A stretch of 64,000 nucleotides of DNA. Origin: an uncultured Phycisphaerae bacterium. GTDB lineage: Bacteria > Planctomycetota > Phycisphaerae > UBA1845 > PWPN01. A program made the position numbers and the translations under genes. This document shows, piece by piece, positions 25,398 to 34,974 of this stretch (the first letter of the stretch is position 1; every line of letters starts with the position of its first letter). The DNA lies in the NCBI GenBank assembly GCA_938005315.1, contig CALLOB010000011.1, positions 1-64,000 on the forward strand, read 5' to 3'. The notes beneath the pieces are model-generated. The model saw nothing but the letters and a program-made list of their open reading frames with translations. It ran no database searches and was not told the origin of the DNA.

Positions 25398-26324
25398 TCA
25401 GGACGACTTCGGGTCGAAGGCGTCGCGCAGGCCGTCGCCGACGAAATTCAGCGCCAGCAGCGCGGTCCCCAGGAACAGGCACGGAAACAGCAGCATCCAC
25501 CAGAAACTGACCACCGTGTTGATCGCCGCCACGCCCTCGGCGGCCAGCACGCCCCAGGTCGGCACCGGCCGGGCCACGCCGATGCCCAGGAAGCTGAGGA
25601 ACGACTCCTGAAGGATGGCCTGCGGCACCGCCAGAGTGGCGTAGACCACGATCGGGCCGACCAGGTTCGGCAGCAGGTGGCGCCCCAGAATACCGAGCGG
25701 TCCCGCGCCGGCGGCCCGGGCGGCCTCCACGAAGGGCATCTCCCGCAGCGACAGCACCTGTCCGCGGATCACCCGGGCCATCGTCAGCCAGCTGACCGAC
25801 CCGATGGCCGCAACCAGGATCACGACGTTGGCGGCCGGCTTGTGCCCGATGAGCCCGGTCATGGGCCGCTCGAAGGCCACCTTCATCAGGATCACGAGCA
25901 GAATATAGGGGAGGCCGTAGAGGATGTCCACGAACCGCATCATGGCGTTGTCCACGCGCCCGCCGGCCAGCGCCGCGACGGCGCCGTATAGCACGCCCAC
26001 GGTCACGCTGAGCAGGGCGGCGCCCAGCCCGACCGCGAAGCTGATCAGCCCGCCGAACAGACAGCGCTGCAGGAGATCGCGGCCCAGCGTGTCGCAGCCG
26101 CACCAGTGCGACCACGACGGCGGCGTCCGCCCCAGCGAGAGCACCTGGGCGTCGTAGCCGGCCAGCGTCCAGGGCAGCGTCGCCAGCATCAGCGCGGACA
26201 GCACGGCCAGAAACGCCAGCCCGGCCATGGCCGTCCGATTGCGCCGGAAACGCAACAGGCTGCGGCGCCAGGGCGACGCCGGCGGCAGCACGGACCGTTC
26301 GGCGACGACTTCAGGCATCGGCAA
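25398..26324 (-). CDS. Peptide ABC transporter permease, OppC type (set 1)
   Basis: A 308-residue OppC-type permease with normal family length. It shows WCGCDTLGRDLLQRCLFGG near residue 75, the coupling loop AARAAGAGPLGILGRHLLPN near 185 and the closing NFVGDGLRDAFDPK. It overlaps the OppB-like gene upstream by 14 bp and is 34 bp ahead of the set 2 binding protein. It is only distantly similar to the longer OppC of set 2. Confidence 0.92.
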   Translation of the reverse strand: MPMPEVVAERSVLPPASPWRRSLLRFRRNRTAMAGLAFLAVLSALMLATLPWTLAGYDAQVLSLGRTPPSWSHWCGCDTLGRDLLQRCLFGGLISFAVGLGAALLSVTVGVLYGAVAALAGGRVDNAMMRFVDILYGLPYILLVILMKVAFERPMTGLIGHKPAANVVILVAAIGSVSWLTMARVIRGQVLSLREMPFVEAARAAGAGPLGILGRHLLPNLVGPIVVYATLAVPQAILQESFLSFLGIGVARPVPTWGVLAAEGVAAINTVVSFWWMLLFPCLFLGTALLALNFVGDGLRDAFDPKSS

Positions 26325-27231
26325 CCCTCACCCGCGGGTCCACCGCCGTGTACAGCAGATCCACCGCCAGGTTCATGACCACCAGCAGCGTCGAATACAC
26401 CAGCACCGTCCCCATGATCAGCCCGCGGTCGAGGTTCAGCACGCTGTTGACGAAGTGCTGCCCCAGGCCGGGCACGTTGAAGAGCTTCTCGACGACGAAC
26501 GAGCCGGTCATCGCCTGGGCCAGTGCCGGCCCCAGGAAGCTCAGCACCGGCAGGAAGGCGTTCTTCAGCGCGTGCCGCCAGATCACCCGTGCCGGCGACA
26601 GGCCCTTGGCCCGGGCGGTGCGGATGTAGTCGCCGGCCAGCACATCCAGCATGCCCAGCCGGGTCAGCCGGGCGATGTAGGCCGCAAAAGGCAGCGCCAG
26701 CGTCACGGCCGGAAGCGGCAGGTGGGCCAGCGTCCCCCACCCGGCCACCGGAGCCCATCCCAGCCCGACCGCGAACAGCAGCAACAGGGCCGTGCCGGTC
26801 ACGAACGTCGGCAGCGACACGCCGATCAGGGCCAAGGTCAGCCCCGCGATGTCGAACAGGCCGTTGCGCCGGACCGCGCTGACCACCCCCACCGGCACGC
26901 CCACCGCCACCGCCAGGGCCACGGCGCTGACGCCCAGGAGCACCGAGACCGGCAGGGCGTCGGCGATGATCTGCGTGCAGGTCCAGTCGCGGTACTGGAA
27001 GCTGGGGCCGAAATCCAGGTGGAGCACGCCCCAGAGGTATTGCCAGTAGTACGCCCAGTTGTCGTCCATGTCATAGCGGGCTTCCAAGGCCCGCTGCACG
27101 GCCTCGGGCATCTGCCGGTCGGCCTGCTGGAAGGGGTTGCCCGGCACGGCCACGACCATCAGGAACGTGACCGTGTAGATCGCCCACAGCACGGGGATCA
27201 TCAGGAACACACGGCCCGCCAGATGCCTCAT
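26311..27231 (-). CDS. Peptide ABC transporter permease, OppB type (set 1)
   Basis: The 306-residue permease has the OppB start (LAGRVFLMIPVLWAIYTVTFL), the motif RTARAKGLSPARVIWRHALKN near 215 and about six transmembrane helices. Its ATG overlaps the stop of the binding-protein gene by 4 bp (ATGA). With OppC it forms the first complete membrane unit of the double transporter cluster. Confidence 0.92.
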   Translation of the reverse strand: MRHLAGRVFLMIPVLWAIYTVTFLMVVAVPGNPFQQADRQMPEAVQRALEARYDMDDNWAYYWQYLWGVLHLDFGPSFQYRDWTCTQIIADALPVSVLLGVSAVALAVAVGVPVGVVSAVRRNGLFDIAGLTLALIGVSLPTFVTGTALLLLFAVGLGWAPVAGWGTLAHLPLPAVTLALPFAAYIARLTRLGMLDVLAGDYIRTARAKGLSPARVIWRHALKNAFLPVLSFLGPALAQAMTGSFVVEKLFNVPGLGQHFVNSVLNLDRGLIMGTVLVYSTLLVVMNLAVDLLYTAVDPRVRVADA

Positions 27232-29165
27232 CGCTTCTCCACATATATATACTGGAAGGGAAAGGTCATCCGCGGGTTCGGGGTCAGGCCGCGCACGTTC
27301 GGCTTCCAGGCATAGACGGACACGTAGGTATACAGCGGCAGGATGACTGCCGGCCCCTCGAGCAGATACCCTTCCGCCTCCGACAGCAGCGCCAGGCGGC
27401 GGGTCGGGTCGGGCTCGACCGCGGCCGCATCCAGCAGGCCGTCGTAACGGGCGTCCCTTAAACCCGGGAAGTTGTGGCCGTTGGTGGAATACAGCATGTC
27501 CAGGAAGGTGGTGGGATCAAGGTAATCGCCGAACCAGCCCGAGCGGGCGACGATGAACCGACCGCGGGCCTTGTCCTCGGCGAAAGCCTTGGTCTCGCGG
27601 CCCACCAGCTCGACCCGCACGCCCAGCTCGGTCTCCCACATCCGCTTGATCGCCTGGGCGGCGTCCTCATGCCGGAAGCCGGTGTTGTAGAGGATCTCGA
27701 TCGGCGCGAGCCCCGCCCCGCCGGGGTAACCGGCCTCGGCCAGGAGGCTGCGGGCCCGATCGGGATCCCGCCGCAGACCCGGCGGGCTGCGGTAGCCGGG
27801 GATCTGGCCCGGCGGCACCAGCGTCGCGCTCACGGGGTTGTCGAGGCGGACGATGTGGTCGACCAGCTGCTGGCGATCGACGGCTAGGGCCAGGGCCCGC
27901 CGCACGCGGGCGTCGGCGACCGGATTCGGCCGGCCGTCCCAGAGCACCGGCCGGGCGTTCAGCTCGTAGTAATAGGTTCCGAACGCCGGAATGGCGTGGA
28001 CGTCGTCGCGCAGACCCCGTCGCACCGCCCGAACCAGTTCCGGCGTGTAATCCATGGCCAGGTCCGACATCATGTCGGCGTAGCCCTGCTCGAACAGCAT
28101 CCAGGCGCTGTTCTGATACTCCACGTCGATCGATTCGATCGTGGCGGAGCGCACCGCGGCCGCGTTCCAGTAGTGCGGGTTTCGCTCCATCCGCAGACGC
28201 TGCTTGAACACCCAGTCGGTCAGGCGGTACGGGCCGTTGGTGATCAGCCCGGGGTAGCCCCGGCGGCGGTAATCGGGCTTGGTCCACTGGGGGTCGTAGG
28301 CCACGATGCCGGTATCGGCCAGCAGGCGGCCTTTGTAACGCTCGCGGAGCAGTTCGATGCTTTCATGGACGGGGTAATAGATGGGAAACCACGTGAGGTC
28401 GAGAAAATAGGCGGCCGGCCGGGCCAGTCGGACCTCCAGCGTGCGCGGATCGAGGACGCGGACCCCGACCTGGGCAAAGCGGCGATCCATCTCGGCGGCG
28501 TGCTCGTCGAGCAACTCATCGCCCAGCCGCTCCCAGTCCACCGGAGCGCTCCGGAGCCGGTCAAGCGCGCCCCCGGCAGCATCGGGGCCGCCCTCCACGG
28601 GTTCAAACCCGAGTCGGGCCAGCAGCGCCGCCCCGGCCGCCGTGCGCAGTGCCGTCGCTGCGGACTTCCTGTCCAGAGGCGAGCCCTTCTGGAGCTGGCG
28701 GACCAGACTCAGCACCGACACCGCCTCGCCCCGCCAATTCACGTAGGCCCGGGCACCCTCGATGTGGGCGGCGATCAGCTCGGAGTAGACGTCGGCGGTC
28801 CCCGGCTCGATCGCCCGCCTCCAGCCGCGGACGAAGTCGGCGGCCGTCACCGGGTCGCCGTTGGACCAGCGTGCGTCGGGCCGCAGGCTGAAGACGTACC
28901 GGCGGCGGTCGGCATCGACCTCGAACGGGGGCGCGGCGGTGCCCGGCCCGGCCTCCAGGGTCCCGGGAACCGGCGAGGTCAGGCCCTCCCACAGGGCCAT
29001 GGCCACCATGATGTCCTGATGATAGTTCATCTGGCCCGGGTCGAGGGTGTTGAAGCTGCCGCGGTTGATGTAGGTGAAGTCCGCGCGCGGTACCGGCGCG
29101 GGGGCGCGCAGGGCGACCGCCACGCCGCCGGCAAGGAGGAGTGTAGCCATCAGCGTTTTGCGCAC
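27228..29165 (-). CDS. Oligopeptide-binding protein, OppA type (set 1)
   Basis: A 645-residue family 5 solute-binding protein with an N-terminal signal-type hydrophobic segment (residues 4-20), then TYINRGSFNTLDPG, the OppA-like start of the mature domain, and FSLRPDARWSNGDPVTAADFV. An insertion of roughly 80 residues (about 150-225) relative to ordinary OppA contains an Ala-rich helical stretch. The GTG at 29165 has GAGGG 8 nt upstream; ATG 29150 is possible. It is the first gene of the transporter cluster, 93 bp after the oxidoreductase gene. Confidence 0.9.
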   Translation of the reverse strand: MRKTLMATLLLAGGVAVALRAPAPVPRADFTYINRGSFNTLDPGQMNYHQDIMVAMALWEGLTSPVPGTLEAGPGTAAPPFEVDADRRRYVFSLRPDARWSNGDPVTAADFVRGWRRAIEPGTADVYSELIAAHIEGARAYVNWRGEAVSVLSLVRQLQKGSPLDRKSAATALRTAAGAALLARLGFEPVEGGPDAAGGALDRLRSAPVDWERLGDELLDEHAAEMDRRFAQVGVRVLDPRTLEVRLARPAAYFLDLTWFPIYYPVHESIELLRERYKGRLLADTGIVAYDPQWTKPDYRRRGYPGLITNGPYRLTDWVFKQRLRMERNPHYWNAAAVRSATIESIDVEYQNSAWMLFEQGYADMMSDLAMDYTPELVRAVRRGLRDDVHAIPAFGTYYYELNARPVLWDGRPNPVADARVRRALALAVDRQQLVDHIVRLDNPVSATLVPPGQIPGYRSPPGLRRDPDRARSLLAEAGYPGGAGLAPIEILYNTGFRHEDAAQAIKRMWETELGVRVELVGRETKAFAEDKARGRFIVARSGWFGDYLDPTTFLDMLYSTNGHNFPGLRDARYDGLLDAAAVEPDPTRRLALLSEAEGYLLEGPAVILPLYTYVSVYAWKPNVRGLTPNPRMTFPFQYIYVEKR

Positions 29166-29258
29166 CGCTGGACCCTCGCGAAGGAGGAATTCACCGGCCC
29201 GCAGAGTCCGGCTCCGTCACGGCCGCCGCCGCCCCGGCCGGCACGGGCGGAACGGCGG

Positions 29259-30320
29259 TCAATCCCCGATCCGGACCGGCCGGCCGGTCCGGGCGGACTC
29301 GTAGATCGCCAGGATGATTTCCACCGCCCGCCGGGCCTCTCGGCCGGAGATCGGCGGTTCCCGGCCGTCGTCCAGGGCCTGGAGGAAATCGGCGAAGTTG
29401 GCCCGGTGAGGAATGGCGGTCATCCCCGCCGAGGGGTTGGCCGCCCCCACCGATACCGCCGGAAACTCCAGGAACTCGCGGCGCACGCGCTCATCCTCAG
29501 GCGACTCCTCGGCGAACTGCCAGAAGAAGAACTTGGAATCGGCCATTGCCACCGTGCCGCGGTCGCCGGAGACCTCGATGATCCGGAAATGCCCGGGCCA
29601 CATGCTGGTGGTGCATGCGATGGTGCCCAGGGCCCCATTGGCGAACTCCACGGCTACGGCGCTGGTGTCCTCGACCTCGATCCGCTCGTGGCAGAGCGTG
29701 CGGGTGAACGCGGACACCTGCCGCACCGGGCCCATGAGCCACTGCAGCATGTCGATGGTGTGGATGCCCTGATTCATCAGCGCCCCGCCGCCGTCGAGCT
29801 TCCAGGTGCCTCGCCATCCGCCCTGGTCGTAGTACTTCTGGTCGCGCCACCAGGGCCCGTAGGCCATGCCGAAGGTCAGGCGGCCGAACCGCCCGGCATC
29901 CACGGCCTGCTTGAACATCCGGGCGGTGGTCTCATAGCGCATGTTGAAGATGCCGCCCACGGTGGTGCCGGCGGCGGCGTGGGCCTCGATGATCGCGTCG
30001 ATCTTCTCGAGGGTGATCTCGATCGGCTTCTCGACGATGCAGTGTTTGCCGTGGCGGGCGGCGGCGATGGCCGCCTCGCCGTGCAACCCGCTGGGGGTGC
30101 CGACGGTGACAACCTGGATGCGGTCGTCAGCCATGAAGGTCTCGAGGTTGCCGTAGGGCCGGCAGCCGTGTCGTTCGGCGAATGTCCGGGCCCGCTCCTC
30201 GACCGCGTCGCAGACCGCCACCAGTTCGGCGTTGGGAAGTCCCTTGATCGCCTCGGCGTGGAAATGGCCGATCATGCCCGCCCCGACCACGCCCATTCCG
30301 TACTTCCGACCGGCCATCAT
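29259..30320 (-). CDS. Gfo/Idh/MocA family NAD(P)-dependent oxidoreductase
   Basis: The 353-residue protein begins with the Rossmann motif GMGVVGAGMIGHFHAEAI and has IVEKPIEITLEKID near residue 95, the conserved EKP with the catalytic Lys, followed by the C-terminal alpha/beta domain with GGALMNQGIHTIDMLQW, where the family His and Asp sit. Members act on sugars, inositols and related compounds; the substrate is unknown. Starting at ATG 30320 gives a perfect AAGGAG site 4-5 nt upstream. It lies upstream of the peptide transporter genes on the same strand. Confidence 0.9.
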   Translation of the reverse strand: MMAGRKYGMGVVGAGMIGHFHAEAIKGLPNAELVAVCDAVEERARTFAERHGCRPYGNLETFMADDRIQVVTVGTPSGLHGEAAIAAARHGKHCIVEKPIEITLEKIDAIIEAHAAAGTTVGGIFNMRYETTARMFKQAVDAGRFGRLTFGMAYGPWWRDQKYYDQGGWRGTWKLDGGGALMNQGIHTIDMLQWLMGPVRQVSAFTRTLCHERIEVEDTSAVAVEFANGALGTIACTTSMWPGHFRIIEVSGDRGTVAMADSKFFFWQFAEESPEDERVRREFLEFPAVSVGAANPSAGMTAIPHRANFADFLQALDDGREPPISGREARRAVEIILAIYESARTGRPVRIGD

Positions 30321-30398
30321 TCGCTCCTTGGGAAATCGCCGCGTCGTCCGCCGGCAGCGCGGCCTGGTTGACACACTTCGAACAGTTCCCGCGGCGGA

Positions 30399-30638
30399 TC
30401 AGGTCTCCGGACGGCGCAGCCGCAGCCAGCGCGGTCGCAGGCGGTCGCGCAGGAAGGCGGTCATCCGCAACGGCCAGCGACCCACGCTGATGTCGGAGTC
30501 CAGCGCCGACATCCGTGCGGCCATATCCGCCGGATCGGGACGCGGGCCGCAGCGCACGACCAGATCCACCAGCATCCCGAACATCGACCGACGAAAGCTT
30601 CGCATCACCGGATCAGCCCATCCCGCAGGCCCGGACAC
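30399..30638 (-). CDS. Possible small hypothetical protein
   Basis: A 79-codon ORF (GTG 30638, or 68 codons from ATG 30605) with a hydrophobic stretch SMFGMLVDLVV and a strongly basic end. I do not recognise it. Support comes from a promoter-like element about 75 bp upstream on the same strand and from balanced composition in its middle; against it, no ribosome site precedes either start. The rest of the 30321-30786 gap holds only that promoter. Confidence 0.35.
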   Translation of the reverse strand: MSGPAGWADPVMRSFRRSMFGMLVDLVVRCGPRPDPADMAARMSALDSDISVGRWPLRMTAFLRDRLRPRWLRLRRPET

Positions 30639-30711
30639 GACGGTGTGCGGCGCGTGCCGCGCCGGGCCGTTGTCGCCGGGCCCGTTTCGTCCGACGGGGC
30701 CTCATCGGCCG

Positions 30712-30741
30712 ATTGTAACCAGGGAGATTCGCACAGGCGAA
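30712..30741 (-). promoter_or_regulatory. Promoter-like element upstream of the small ORF and oxidoreductase gene
   Basis: On the minus strand TTCGCC (30741-30736) and TACAAT (30717-30712) are separated by 18 bp. It could drive the small ORF, the Gfo/Idh gene and possibly the peptide-transporter run beyond. Confidence 0.35.
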
Positions 30742-30786
30742 CCCGACCGGGCCTGCGAGGGGTGTCGCCGGCCCGGCGGCGAGGGG

Positions 30787-32469
30787 TCAAAGACGATGCA
30801 GGGCGTCGGCGGCGCGCCGGGCCTGGGGCGTGCCGGGAGCCATCTCGCAGAGGCGGTGCCAGGTGGCCTTGGCACGGTCGATCATGCCCATGTTCTCCAG
30901 AGCCAGGGCGAGGTTCTCGCGCCAGTCCAGGTTCTCCGGCCGGCCGGCGACCGCCCGCTCGAAGTGCTCGACGGCGAGCTCGAACTGCTGGCGGGACGCG
31001 AACATGAGTCCCAGGCGGTAGTGCAGGTCCACGTACTCCGGCTTGAGATCCAGGGCCTGCTTGAGCACCGCCACGGCCCGGTCCGTCTGGTTGTTGTCGT
31101 GCAGGGCCAGTCCGAGCTTGATCAGCGCCTTGGTATAGGCGGGGTTGATCGCGACCGCGTCGTAGAACTGCTCGATGGCCTCCTCCAGCCGGCCGCGCTG
31201 CCGCAGCAGCAGGCCCAGCCGGTAGTGGATGTCGGCATGGTTGGGGCGTTCCTCGGCCAGCTGCTGATGGCGGACGATCTGCAGCTCAATGAGGTCGTCG
31301 AAGGAGTCCTCCGGCGGAGGCGCTGCCTCCGACGGCCCGACCCCGAGGTAGGCGCGGGCTTCGGCCTCGACGCCGCACTTGAGGTACAGCCGGGCCATCT
31401 CGGTGTACAGCAGGGTGCTGTTGGGCTCGATGCTGCCGGCCAGGTCGAGGCTGGAAAGGGCCTCGGCCTCCCGCCCGGCCTCGTGCTGGGCGATGCTCAG
31501 GCCGACATAGGCGCTCAGCAGCCGATCGTTCACCTCGATCGCCCGGCCGAACCACGAGGCGGCCTGCTCGTACCGTCCCGCCCGGAGGTGCTGAGTGCCG
31601 GCCTTGACGATGGCCTCCAGGAAGCCGGGGTGAAGGTCGACCGCCCGCTCGTAGGCCTGCAGGGCCACGTCGTCGCGGCCCAGCCTTCCGTAAAGGTCGC
31701 CCAGCCGAAGATAGGTGTCCGGGCAGGGCGGCTGCGAGGCGATCTGCTCCTGGAGCTTCTCGATCGCCTCCTGGAACAGGCCGGCCTGCTCCAGGGTTTC
31801 GACCAGGTCGTTGCGGACCTGCCAGTTGTCCGGTTCGATGGTCAATGCCCGCTCGTACTCCTCGACGGCCGCGTTGGCGTTGCCGCAGCGGAGGTACAGG
31901 CCGGCCAGGGCCATGTGCAGGCCCACGTCGCCGGGGTCAGACACCACCAGTTCCTCGTATTGTTCGACGGCCTCGTCCAGCCGGTTGTGGACGATGTGGA
32001 TGGCTGCCAGCCGCTCACGGGCGTTGCGCAGCTGCGGGCAGATCCGCAGGCACTCGCGGTAGTAGCGTACCGCCTCATCCGTTCCGCCCTGCCGCTCGTG
32101 GCAGTAGGCCAGGGCGAAGGCCACCATCGGGTCCTCGGGATCCAGCTTGGCCGCGACGACCAGCTCGTCGATCGCCTCCTCCGTTCGGCCCAGGTCGTCC
32201 AGGGCGCAGGCCGTTCCGATCCGCGCCAGGATGTCGCGCGGACTCAGGCGCAGCGCTGATGCGAAGGCTTCCCGGGCCGCCGAAGGCTGCCGGTCCTCCA
32301 GCAGCGCAAAGCCCAACGCGCGCCTCAGCGGGGCTGACTTCGGGGCGCGCTCGATGGCGGCCAGCAGATCGGCACGGTCCATCCCGTGGGCCCCGGCGAA
32401 CTGCTCGCGGAACGCGTCCGACAGGCGGCTGATGAGCCCCCGTCCCAGTGTCTCAAGCAGGTACGACAT
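30787..32469 (-). CDS. Tetratricopeptide repeat protein, 560 residues
   Basis: The protein is nearly all TPR units of 34 residues, at least twelve, shown by repeated patterns such as ALAYCHERQGGTDEAVRYYRE and YRLGLLLRQRGRLEEAIEQFYDA. There is no signal peptide, catalytic domain or membrane segment, so it is a cytoplasmic scaffold. An acidic Pro/Glu-rich break (about residues 378-390) splits the array into two blocks. It follows the other TPR gene by 11 bp, so they are one operon. The partner is unknown. Confidence 0.85.
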   Translation of the reverse strand: MSYLLETLGRGLISRLSDAFREQFAGAHGMDRADLLAAIERAPKSAPLRRALGFALLEDRQPSAAREAFASALRLSPRDILARIGTACALDDLGRTEEAIDELVVAAKLDPEDPMVAFALAYCHERQGGTDEAVRYYRECLRICPQLRNARERLAAIHIVHNRLDEAVEQYEELVVSDPGDVGLHMALAGLYLRCGNANAAVEEYERALTIEPDNWQVRNDLVETLEQAGLFQEAIEKLQEQIASQPPCPDTYLRLGDLYGRLGRDDVALQAYERAVDLHPGFLEAIVKAGTQHLRAGRYEQAASWFGRAIEVNDRLLSAYVGLSIAQHEAGREAEALSSLDLAGSIEPNSTLLYTEMARLYLKCGVEAEARAYLGVGPSEAAPPPEDSFDDLIELQIVRHQQLAEERPNHADIHYRLGLLLRQRGRLEEAIEQFYDAVAINPAYTKALIKLGLALHDNNQTDRAVAVLKQALDLKPEYVDLHYRLGLMFASRQQFELAVEHFERAVAGRPENLDWRENLALALENMGMIDRAKATWHRLCEMAPGTPQARRAADALHRL

Positions 32470-32480
32470 CTCCGCTCCCG

Positions 32481-33728
32481 TCAGACGGTGACCGTCTTGA
32501 GCGCGTCCAGAGCCTCTTTCGCTGCGCGGAAATCCCCGTTCAGGGCCAACGCCCGGCGATAGGCCTCACAGGCCCGCTCGCGGTCGCCCCGCCCCTGATG
32601 GAGCTGGCCGAGGAGATAGTGCACATCCGGGTAGTCCGCCCCGGCCTCCAGGGCCTGCTGCAGGCGGTCGATGCCCGCCGCCCACTGGCTGGTCTGGCGG
32701 TAGAGCCCGGCCAGCAGGATCAGGGCGTTGACATAGCGGGGGTTCAGGCTCACGGCCTGCCTGGCGTGTTCGATGGCCTTGCGCTCGTGCCCCAGTCGGC
32801 GGTGAACCTGCCCGCAGTGATAGTGCAGATCGGCGTACTCGGGATGACGGGCCAGCGCGTCCTGCAGAATCGCGGCCAGGGCGGAGAACACTTCCGCATC
32901 GACGCCGCTGGCCGGCAGGGCCAGGAAGGTCTCCACGAACTCCGGCTCCTGGACAACCAGCTCTCCCAGCCGACGCACGGCCGAATCGTCCAGCCGGGTT
33001 CCCGGCACCGGCCGCAGAATCTGGACCGAACGACCCGAAGCCGCCGCCGACCGGGCCAGCAGCCCCAGCTGCAGGGCGATGCGGGCGTTGGACGGGTCCA
33101 GTCGGTGGGCCTGCTCGAGCCGGCGCAGGGCCTGCTCGTGGTCGCCGGCGACCGCCAGGCACTGGGCGAGCTTCTCGTGGGCGGGCGCGTGGCCGGGGTC
33201 CATTTCGATCGCGGCCTCGAAGCAGCGCCGGGCTTCCGTGAGCTCGTCGCGGGCCGCCAGCATCACGCCGAGCTGGTAGCTGATCTCCGGGCTGTCGGGC
33301 CGCAGCCGTTTGCCGTCGCGCAGGACGGCGATGGCGTCGCCCTCCCCGTTCTGTCGCCACAGTGCCAGGGCAAGACGCACGCGCAGATCCGCGTCCTCGG
33401 GCTGCTGCCGGAGGAGCCGCTCGAGTTCGCCGACGGCCAGATCGAAGCGCCCGGCGCCCAGGTAGCAGGCCGCCAGGTACCAGGCGAAGCCCCCGCCGGC
33501 CGGGTTCAGGCGGGCCGCGGCCTGGAAATGCCCTATGGCCTCCTGGTACCGGCCGCCCTCGAACAGCCGAACCGCCAGCCGGTGGTGGGCCTGGCCCAGG
33601 TAGAATCGTGCGACCACGGCGACGGCACCGGTACCGCCGGCCAGCGGCTCAAGGTGGGCAATGGCCTCCTCGAACCGGTCTTCCTGCAGGGCCGCGATAC
33701 CCTGCCGGTACTGTTCCTTTCGGCTCAT
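32481..33728 (-). CDS. Tetratricopeptide repeat protein, 415 residues
   Basis: A second TPR protein: SRKEQYRQGIAALQEDRFEEAIAHL at the N-terminus and at least eight further repeats. The ATG at 33728 follows a GGGAGA site; the longer ORF start is not needed. A region around residues 205-265 without clear repeats (RSVQILRPVPGTRLDDSAV) interrupts the array. It is the first of the two TPR genes and shares an organisation with its neighbour that suggests an old duplication or paired adaptors. Confidence 0.85.
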   Translation of the reverse strand: MSRKEQYRQGIAALQEDRFEEAIAHLEPLAGGTGAVAVVARFYLGQAHHRLAVRLFEGGRYQEAIGHFQAAARLNPAGGGFAWYLAACYLGAGRFDLAVGELERLLRQQPEDADLRVRLALALWRQNGEGDAIAVLRDGKRLRPDSPEISYQLGVMLAARDELTEARRCFEAAIEMDPGHAPAHEKLAQCLAVAGDHEQALRRLEQAHRLDPSNARIALQLGLLARSAAASGRSVQILRPVPGTRLDDSAVRRLGELVVQEPEFVETFLALPASGVDAEVFSALAAILQDALARHPEYADLHYHCGQVHRRLGHERKAIEHARQAVSLNPRYVNALILLAGLYRQTSQWAAGIDRLQQALEAGADYPDVHYLLGQLHQGRGDRERACEAYRRALALNGDFRAAKEALDALKTVTV

Positions 33729-33860
33729 GGCATCTCCCGGGGCCGCAGTGGCCGGCGGCCTGAACAGAACACCCGGGGGTTTCATCGGCAGGTTGACCGC
33801 ATCCGATAAGCTACCTGGCCGTCGCGCCGGGCCCCGGCGGCACGACAGGCCGCCGCCAGT

Positions 33861-33887
33861 GGGTTATGATCGAGCGGGTTATGATCG
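33861..33887. repeat. Two 12-bp direct repeats GGGTTATGATCG, 15-bp period
   Basis: GGGTTATGATCG occurs at 33861-33872 and 33876-33887 between the divergent TPR and lipoprotein genes. Each copy contains TATGAT, a -10-like hexamer for the plus strand, so they may be overlapping promoter elements or a tandem regulator site. Nothing else is seen in this 208-bp gap. Confidence 0.5.
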
Positions 33888-33936
33888 CCGGCCGGCGGTC
33901 AAGGCCCGATAACTGAAGGCAGGACGAGTTCTTGCC

Positions 33937-34974
33937 ATGCCCAGTCCTTCGACATGCCGACGGGCCGTCCACCCCCCGGCCCTGGCCGTAATCGTCTGGG
34001 TGGGGCTCTGGGCCGGCTGCGAGCAGGCTCCGGCCCCTCCGCCACCGACCAGCCGCCCCGCCCCCGAGGCCGGCGTCATCGCCTTTGTCGGCGCCGGCCG
34101 GAACGACCCGCTGTGGCCGGTTCTGCGAACCGGCGCGGAACAGTATGCCTCCGCGGGCGCCCGAATGACCATCGTCACCCTCTGCCCGGATGGCGACTCG
34201 GCACGCGACCAGATCGCCCTGCTGGCGGGTCTGCGCGACCCCGATCTTCGCGGGCTGTGCATTCAGCCGGCCGACGTCGCCGCGATTCTGCCCAGCCTCA
34301 GCCGCTTCTTTAATCAGGGGATCTGCATCGTCTCGATGATCCAGCCGGTACCGGAACGGCTGCGGGTCGCTCACGTCGGCTTCGACGAGGAGGCCGTGGG
34401 ACGCGAACTGGCCCGCCTCACCGTGCAGGTGCTGCCGGCGGACGCCACGTTCATGCTGCTGCACGCCGGGCTGGACGACCCCGTGCACGGCCCGCGGCTG
34501 ATCGGCTTCGAACGTCAGATGCAAACCAGCCACGGCCCCGACCTGCTGGCCGAGATCGACTGCCGGGGCGATCCGCGGGAGGCCCGGGCCGTCATTCGCG
34601 ACCGGGCGGCCCGCTACCCCCGCCTGACCGCCTGGGTCGCCCTGGCGGACTGGCCGCTGCGCGGCATCCCGGCGGCCGAGGAGGCCATGGGCCCCACGGC
34701 GGCCTTCATCACCTTCGGCGGCACGCCCGAGCACTGCGCCCTGATCCGCTCGGGCCGTTCGCCGGCGGTGCTCGCCGCCAACTACCGCGAACTGGGCATC
34801 AAGGCCGCCCAGTTCTGTGAAGCCGCCATCCGTCATCCGTCGGACCACAAGCCGGTCTATCACGCCCCGCTGCGCAGCGTCGCGCTCTCGAACCTCCACG
34901 AGTACGAGCGGGACTGGATTCTCTGGTGCACCGGCGCGTATCCCGACGAGAGTCCCGTCGCCCCGCCGCCGTGA
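33937..34974 (+). CDS. Periplasmic sugar-binding-like lipoprotein
   Basis: The 345-residue protein has a signal peptide with a lipobox-like LWAGC (Cys near 28), a Pro-rich linker, and a type 1 periplasmic-binding fold: VIAFVGAGRNDPLWPVLRTGAEQYA, an AVxxLC-like core and VAHVGFDEEAVGRELARL. It resembles RbsB-type sugar-binding proteins and LacI effector domains, but no ABC permease is adjacent, so it may serve a sensor or a distant transporter. The ligand is unknown. A double direct repeat sits upstream. Confidence 0.75.
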   Translation: MPSPSTCRRAVHPPALAVIVWVGLWAGCEQAPAPPPPTSRPAPEAGVIAFVGAGRNDPLWPVLRTGAEQYASAGARMTIVTLCPDGDSARDQIALLAGLRDPDLRGLCIQPADVAAILPSLSRFFNQGICIVSMIQPVPERLRVAHVGFDEEAVGRELARLTVQVLPADATFMLLHAGLDDPVHGPRLIGFERQMQTSHGPDLLAEIDCRGDPREARAVIRDRAARYPRLTAWVALADWPLRGIPAAEEAMGPTAAFITFGGTPEHCALIRSGRSPAVLAANYRELGIKAAQFCEAAIRHPSDHKPVYHAPLRSVALSNLHEYERDWILWCTGAYPDESPVAPPP

